DNA of 64,000 bases from Desulfovibrio sp. Huiquan2017 (GTDB lineage Bacteria > Desulfobacterota > Desulfovibrionia > Desulfovibrionales > Desulfovibrionaceae). Positions 62,504 through 64,000 of the stretch are shown in pieces; the stretch's first letter is position 1; every line of letters starts with the position of its first letter. The notes beneath the pieces are model-generated. The model was not told the DNA's origin, did no database searches, and saw nothing but the letters and a program-made list of their open reading frames with translations. The stretch covers positions 101,430-165,429 of the forward strand of contig NZ_JAFMPN010000012.1 of NCBI RefSeq assembly GCF_017351175.1, in the 5' to 3' direction. A program made the position numbers and the translations under genes.

Positions 62504-62575
62504 TCAACACATAGGGATCATTACCAATATAAGAAAGAAAAGGCTGCGCGGATAGGCGGCATCTGTATTGTTGGT
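62504..62575 (+). repeat. Diverged second copy of the 3' end and terminator of the cysteine synthase fusion gene
   Basis: Aligns base for base, with few gaps and about 70% identity by eye, to 62013-62088: both read TCAACA-ATAGG-ATCA-TTAC, then an A-rich stretch, a GC hairpin relic and CTGT-TTG. The second copy has lost its hairpin pairing. It abuts the NYN gene's stop, so it marks an old duplication or insertion boundary. Confidence 0.6.
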
Positions 62576-63315
62576 TAGAAGCCCCTCTTCCTTTTTTTCT
62601 TGTTTGAGCGAGAGGCTTTGTTGTTTATTTTTTGGCCGTATTTTAGCTTTTTAATTTGTTTTTTTAGTGCGATGAGTTCTTGCTCAGGAGCTCGTTCTCT
62701 TTTAATTTCTGTTATATGCGCACATTTCCTACGGACGAGATTCAAAGGGGTCGAATATCTTGTCCCTTCAAGAAATGTTACTGCGTTGTAGTAGTCTTCT
62801 AGCCTGACGAATTCACCAATACTCGATGCCCACTCTCTAAGAGTCCTTTTGCACGATAATTCCCAAGATACTACTTCGATTCCCCATTGATTTTTATGCA
62901 TTCTTTCGAGATCGGCATGAAATCCGACGCCATCGTCATAGCCCTTCCCATCACCGGTTAATAATACAGCAATCTGTGGGGATTGTTCATCTGCTATGGC
63001 TCGTAGCATATGAGTTTGTAGACATTGATCAACTCCTTGCTCTCCTCCACTTATACTTCCTCGCTCATATAACTCAATCTCAATACCGGTGTCTCTTTTG
63101 AGACTCTGCCATAATTTTTCATGTTCTCGGGGAATTGAGCCTACGGCAATTGCTTTAGCAACAGGTCTATTCGCAATTGCAAGTCGGTAGAGATTTTCAA
63201 AATGGATTCTGACGAAGTTTTCAGCGTTAAGGCCCTCTTGTCTTGCCGCAACATGTTTTGCCGAAATGAAAATATTAGAATTATCCCAGAAGAGGTATAC
63301 GTTAGGACTCGACAT
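62575..63315 (-). CDS. NYN-domain protein, AT-rich
   Basis: A 246-residue protein with an N-terminal NYN (PIN-like nuclease) domain (about 1-150): FWDNSNIF carries the first catalytic Asp, GGEQGVDQCLQTHML and LLTGDGKGYDDG the others. The C-terminus is Lys/Arg-rich (KKLKYGQKINNKASRSNKKKRKR), suited to RNA or DNA binding. GGAGA lies 6 bases before the ATG at 63315. Base composition and codon use are far more AT-rich than all neighbours, a sign of recent transfer. Relatives include LabA/DUF88 proteins; the target is unknown. Confidence 0.88.
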   Translation of the reverse strand: MSSPNVYLFWDNSNIFISAKHVAARQEGLNAENFVRIHFENLYRLAIANRPVAKAIAVGSIPREHEKLWQSLKRDTGIEIELYERGSISGGEQGVDQCLQTHMLRAIADEQSPQIAVLLTGDGKGYDDGVGFHADLERMHKNQWGIEVVSWELSCKRTLREWASSIGEFVRLEDYYNAVTFLEGTRYSTPLNLVRRKCAHITEIKRERAPEQELIALKKQIKKLKYGQKINNKASRSNKKKRKRGF

Positions 63316-63373
63316 AAGATATCTCCAGAGTGAAAGCTTAATTGTCTCTAATCTGATAGGGCAAGGGTTTAGC

Positions 63374-63835
63374 TTACCGCAGCCAATACAACACCCACAG
63401 CACCACGGGCATTCCGATGTCCGCGAAGAATACGGGCCCGGCGTTGCCGGGTCTTTGGTTGCCGCTTCCCCGGAGGTCGGCGAAGTGGACGGTGAAGGCG
63501 CCGACCAGGAAGCAGGTGGCGAAGAGGATGGTGGCCAGCCAGAAGCCGTCGCGGGACGGGGAATTGCGAACCAGGAAAGCAACCACGCCGCAGACGCCCA
63601 GGGCGAGGTTGGCGAAGGCGACTTCCTTCTGGAACGGGCTGCCGGGCCGCCAGCCGATGTAGTCCGCCACCTCGTCGGATTTGAAGTAATGGCCGAGGAA
63701 GGCCCAGAGCGCGCCCAGGCCGACCTGGACCCCGAGGAGCCAGGCCAGGAGGGTGGCGAAGAAAGTCGCGTCAGTTAAAATGTAGTTCAGGATAGCGCAG
63801 ACCACGGCGATGACGGCCAGGTAGACGACGTACAT
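63374..63835 (-). CDS. DUF6790-family membrane protein
   Basis: A 153-residue membrane protein with four helices (VYLAVIAVVCAILNYI, LLGVQVGLGALWAFLGHYF, VAFANLALGVCGVVAFLV, GMPVVLWVLYWL) and the family-like loop ADYIGWRPGSPFQKEVAFANLA-type sequence. DUF6790 proteins have no assigned function. Base composition returns to the genome norm here, so the right edge of the AT-rich insert lies between this gene and the NYN gene. Confidence 0.8.
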   Translation of the reverse strand: MYVVYLAVIAVVCAILNYILTDATFFATLLAWLLGVQVGLGALWAFLGHYFKSDEVADYIGWRPGSPFQKEVAFANLALGVCGVVAFLVRNSPSRDGFWLATILFATCFLVGAFTVHFADLRGSGNQRPGNAGPVFFADIGMPVVLWVLYWLR

Positions 63836-63927
63836 GTTTCGCTCCCTTGGTTCGGATGGTGGGTTTCTGGGCCTTACCTCACGCTATATCGAAAAACGCG
63901 AATCGTCAAAGCCCGCACCAACCTCAG

Positions 63928-64000
63928 CGGCTACTCTCCCGCGAAGCGAAAACGCTCCGCGCCGCAGGCGCAACATGGGATGCAAGGGTGCGAACCCTTG
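63928..64000. repeat. Hairpin-rich intergenic repeat at the window edge (incomplete)
   Basis: Contains CAAGGGT-GCGA-ACCCTTG, a perfect 7-base hairpin ending at 64000, preceded by GCGAAGCG-type and GCGC-GCAG-GCGC inverted arms. The layout resembles interspersed palindromic elements that follow genes in desulfovibrios, but only one copy is in view and it is cut off. Confidence 0.4.

Noticed and set aside
63965..64000. tRNA-like end with GGGTGCGAACCC
   Set aside because: Does not fit the T-arm consensus (GGTTCRAATCC) and no other tRNA arms precede it; better explained as a palindromic repeat.

Overview
The window is high-GC bacterial chromosome, coding almost throughout and on both strands. Gene content points to a sulfate-reducing deltaproteobacterium of the Desulfovibrio/Pseudodesulfovibrio kind. 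The grounds are a periplasmic [NiFe] hydrogenase (HynB/HynA) with a twin-arginine signal close to the D. fructosovorans type, an NADP-type isocitrate dehydrogenase, an oxygen-independent class III ribonucleotide reductase, a Gram-negative lipid A gene (lpxB), a heptose gene (gmhA) and a motility-associated (MAF) glycosyltransferase. Genus and species cannot be fixed from sequence reading alone.

Layout. 1-5.4 kb: a truncated gene, an orphan opgG, and a minus-strand operon (flavin-binding split-barrel protein, SGNH hydrolase, threonine aldolase, LOG-type nucleotide hydrolase). 5.4-6.9 kb: nhaA. 7-12.3 kb: the classical rpmH-rnpA-yidD-yidC-jag-mnmE cluster on the minus strand; its rnpA has no usual start codon. 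12.5-17.7 kb: a LUD protein and a UPF0280 protein (plus strand), then acetyltransferase, cyclic-nucleotide regulator, PAS-GGDEF diguanylate cyclase and thiamine-binding protein (minus strand). 17.7-23 kb: hydrogenase region, with a structured AT-rich promoter, hynB-hynA, an SMR efflux gene, and hypC plus the maturation protease on the opposite strand. 23-28 kb: a ThDP-dependent enzyme, icd, a class III-like sirtuin, an acetyltransferase and a META lipoprotein. 28-34.7 kb: a GH3 hexosaminidase, a rhomboid protease, a Zn/Mn-type ABC ATPase and permease lacking a binding protein, and several small unknowns. 34.8-38.6 kb: gmhA, purU and a 516-residue unknown protein. 38.7-45.7 kb: nrdD-nrdG, a DUF6765 protein, an MscS-type channel and a metallophosphoesterase. 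45.8-50 kb: an amino-acid permease and a GntR-regulated operon (FMN 2-hydroxy-acid dehydrogenase, TauE exporter) with a clear operator. 50-59.6 kb: envelope and glycan genes (glycosyltransferase, lpxB, Gfo/Idh oxidoreductase, BON lipoprotein, ArnT-like GT39, PAP2 phosphatase, MAF protein). 59.7-62 kb: a cysteine synthase fused to a cysteinyl-tRNA-synthetase-like domain that has lost its signature motifs. 62-64 kb: a small gene, an AT-rich NYN-domain gene next to a decayed copy of the preceding gene's 3' end, a DUF6790 membrane protein and hairpin repeats at the edge.

The strongest points for follow-up are the CysK/pseudo-CysRS fusion, the non-AUG rnpA nested against rpmH, the repeat/palindrome array before the hydrogenase, and the transferred-looking NYN locus. 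I saw no tRNA, rRNA, CRISPR array or complete insertion sequence.
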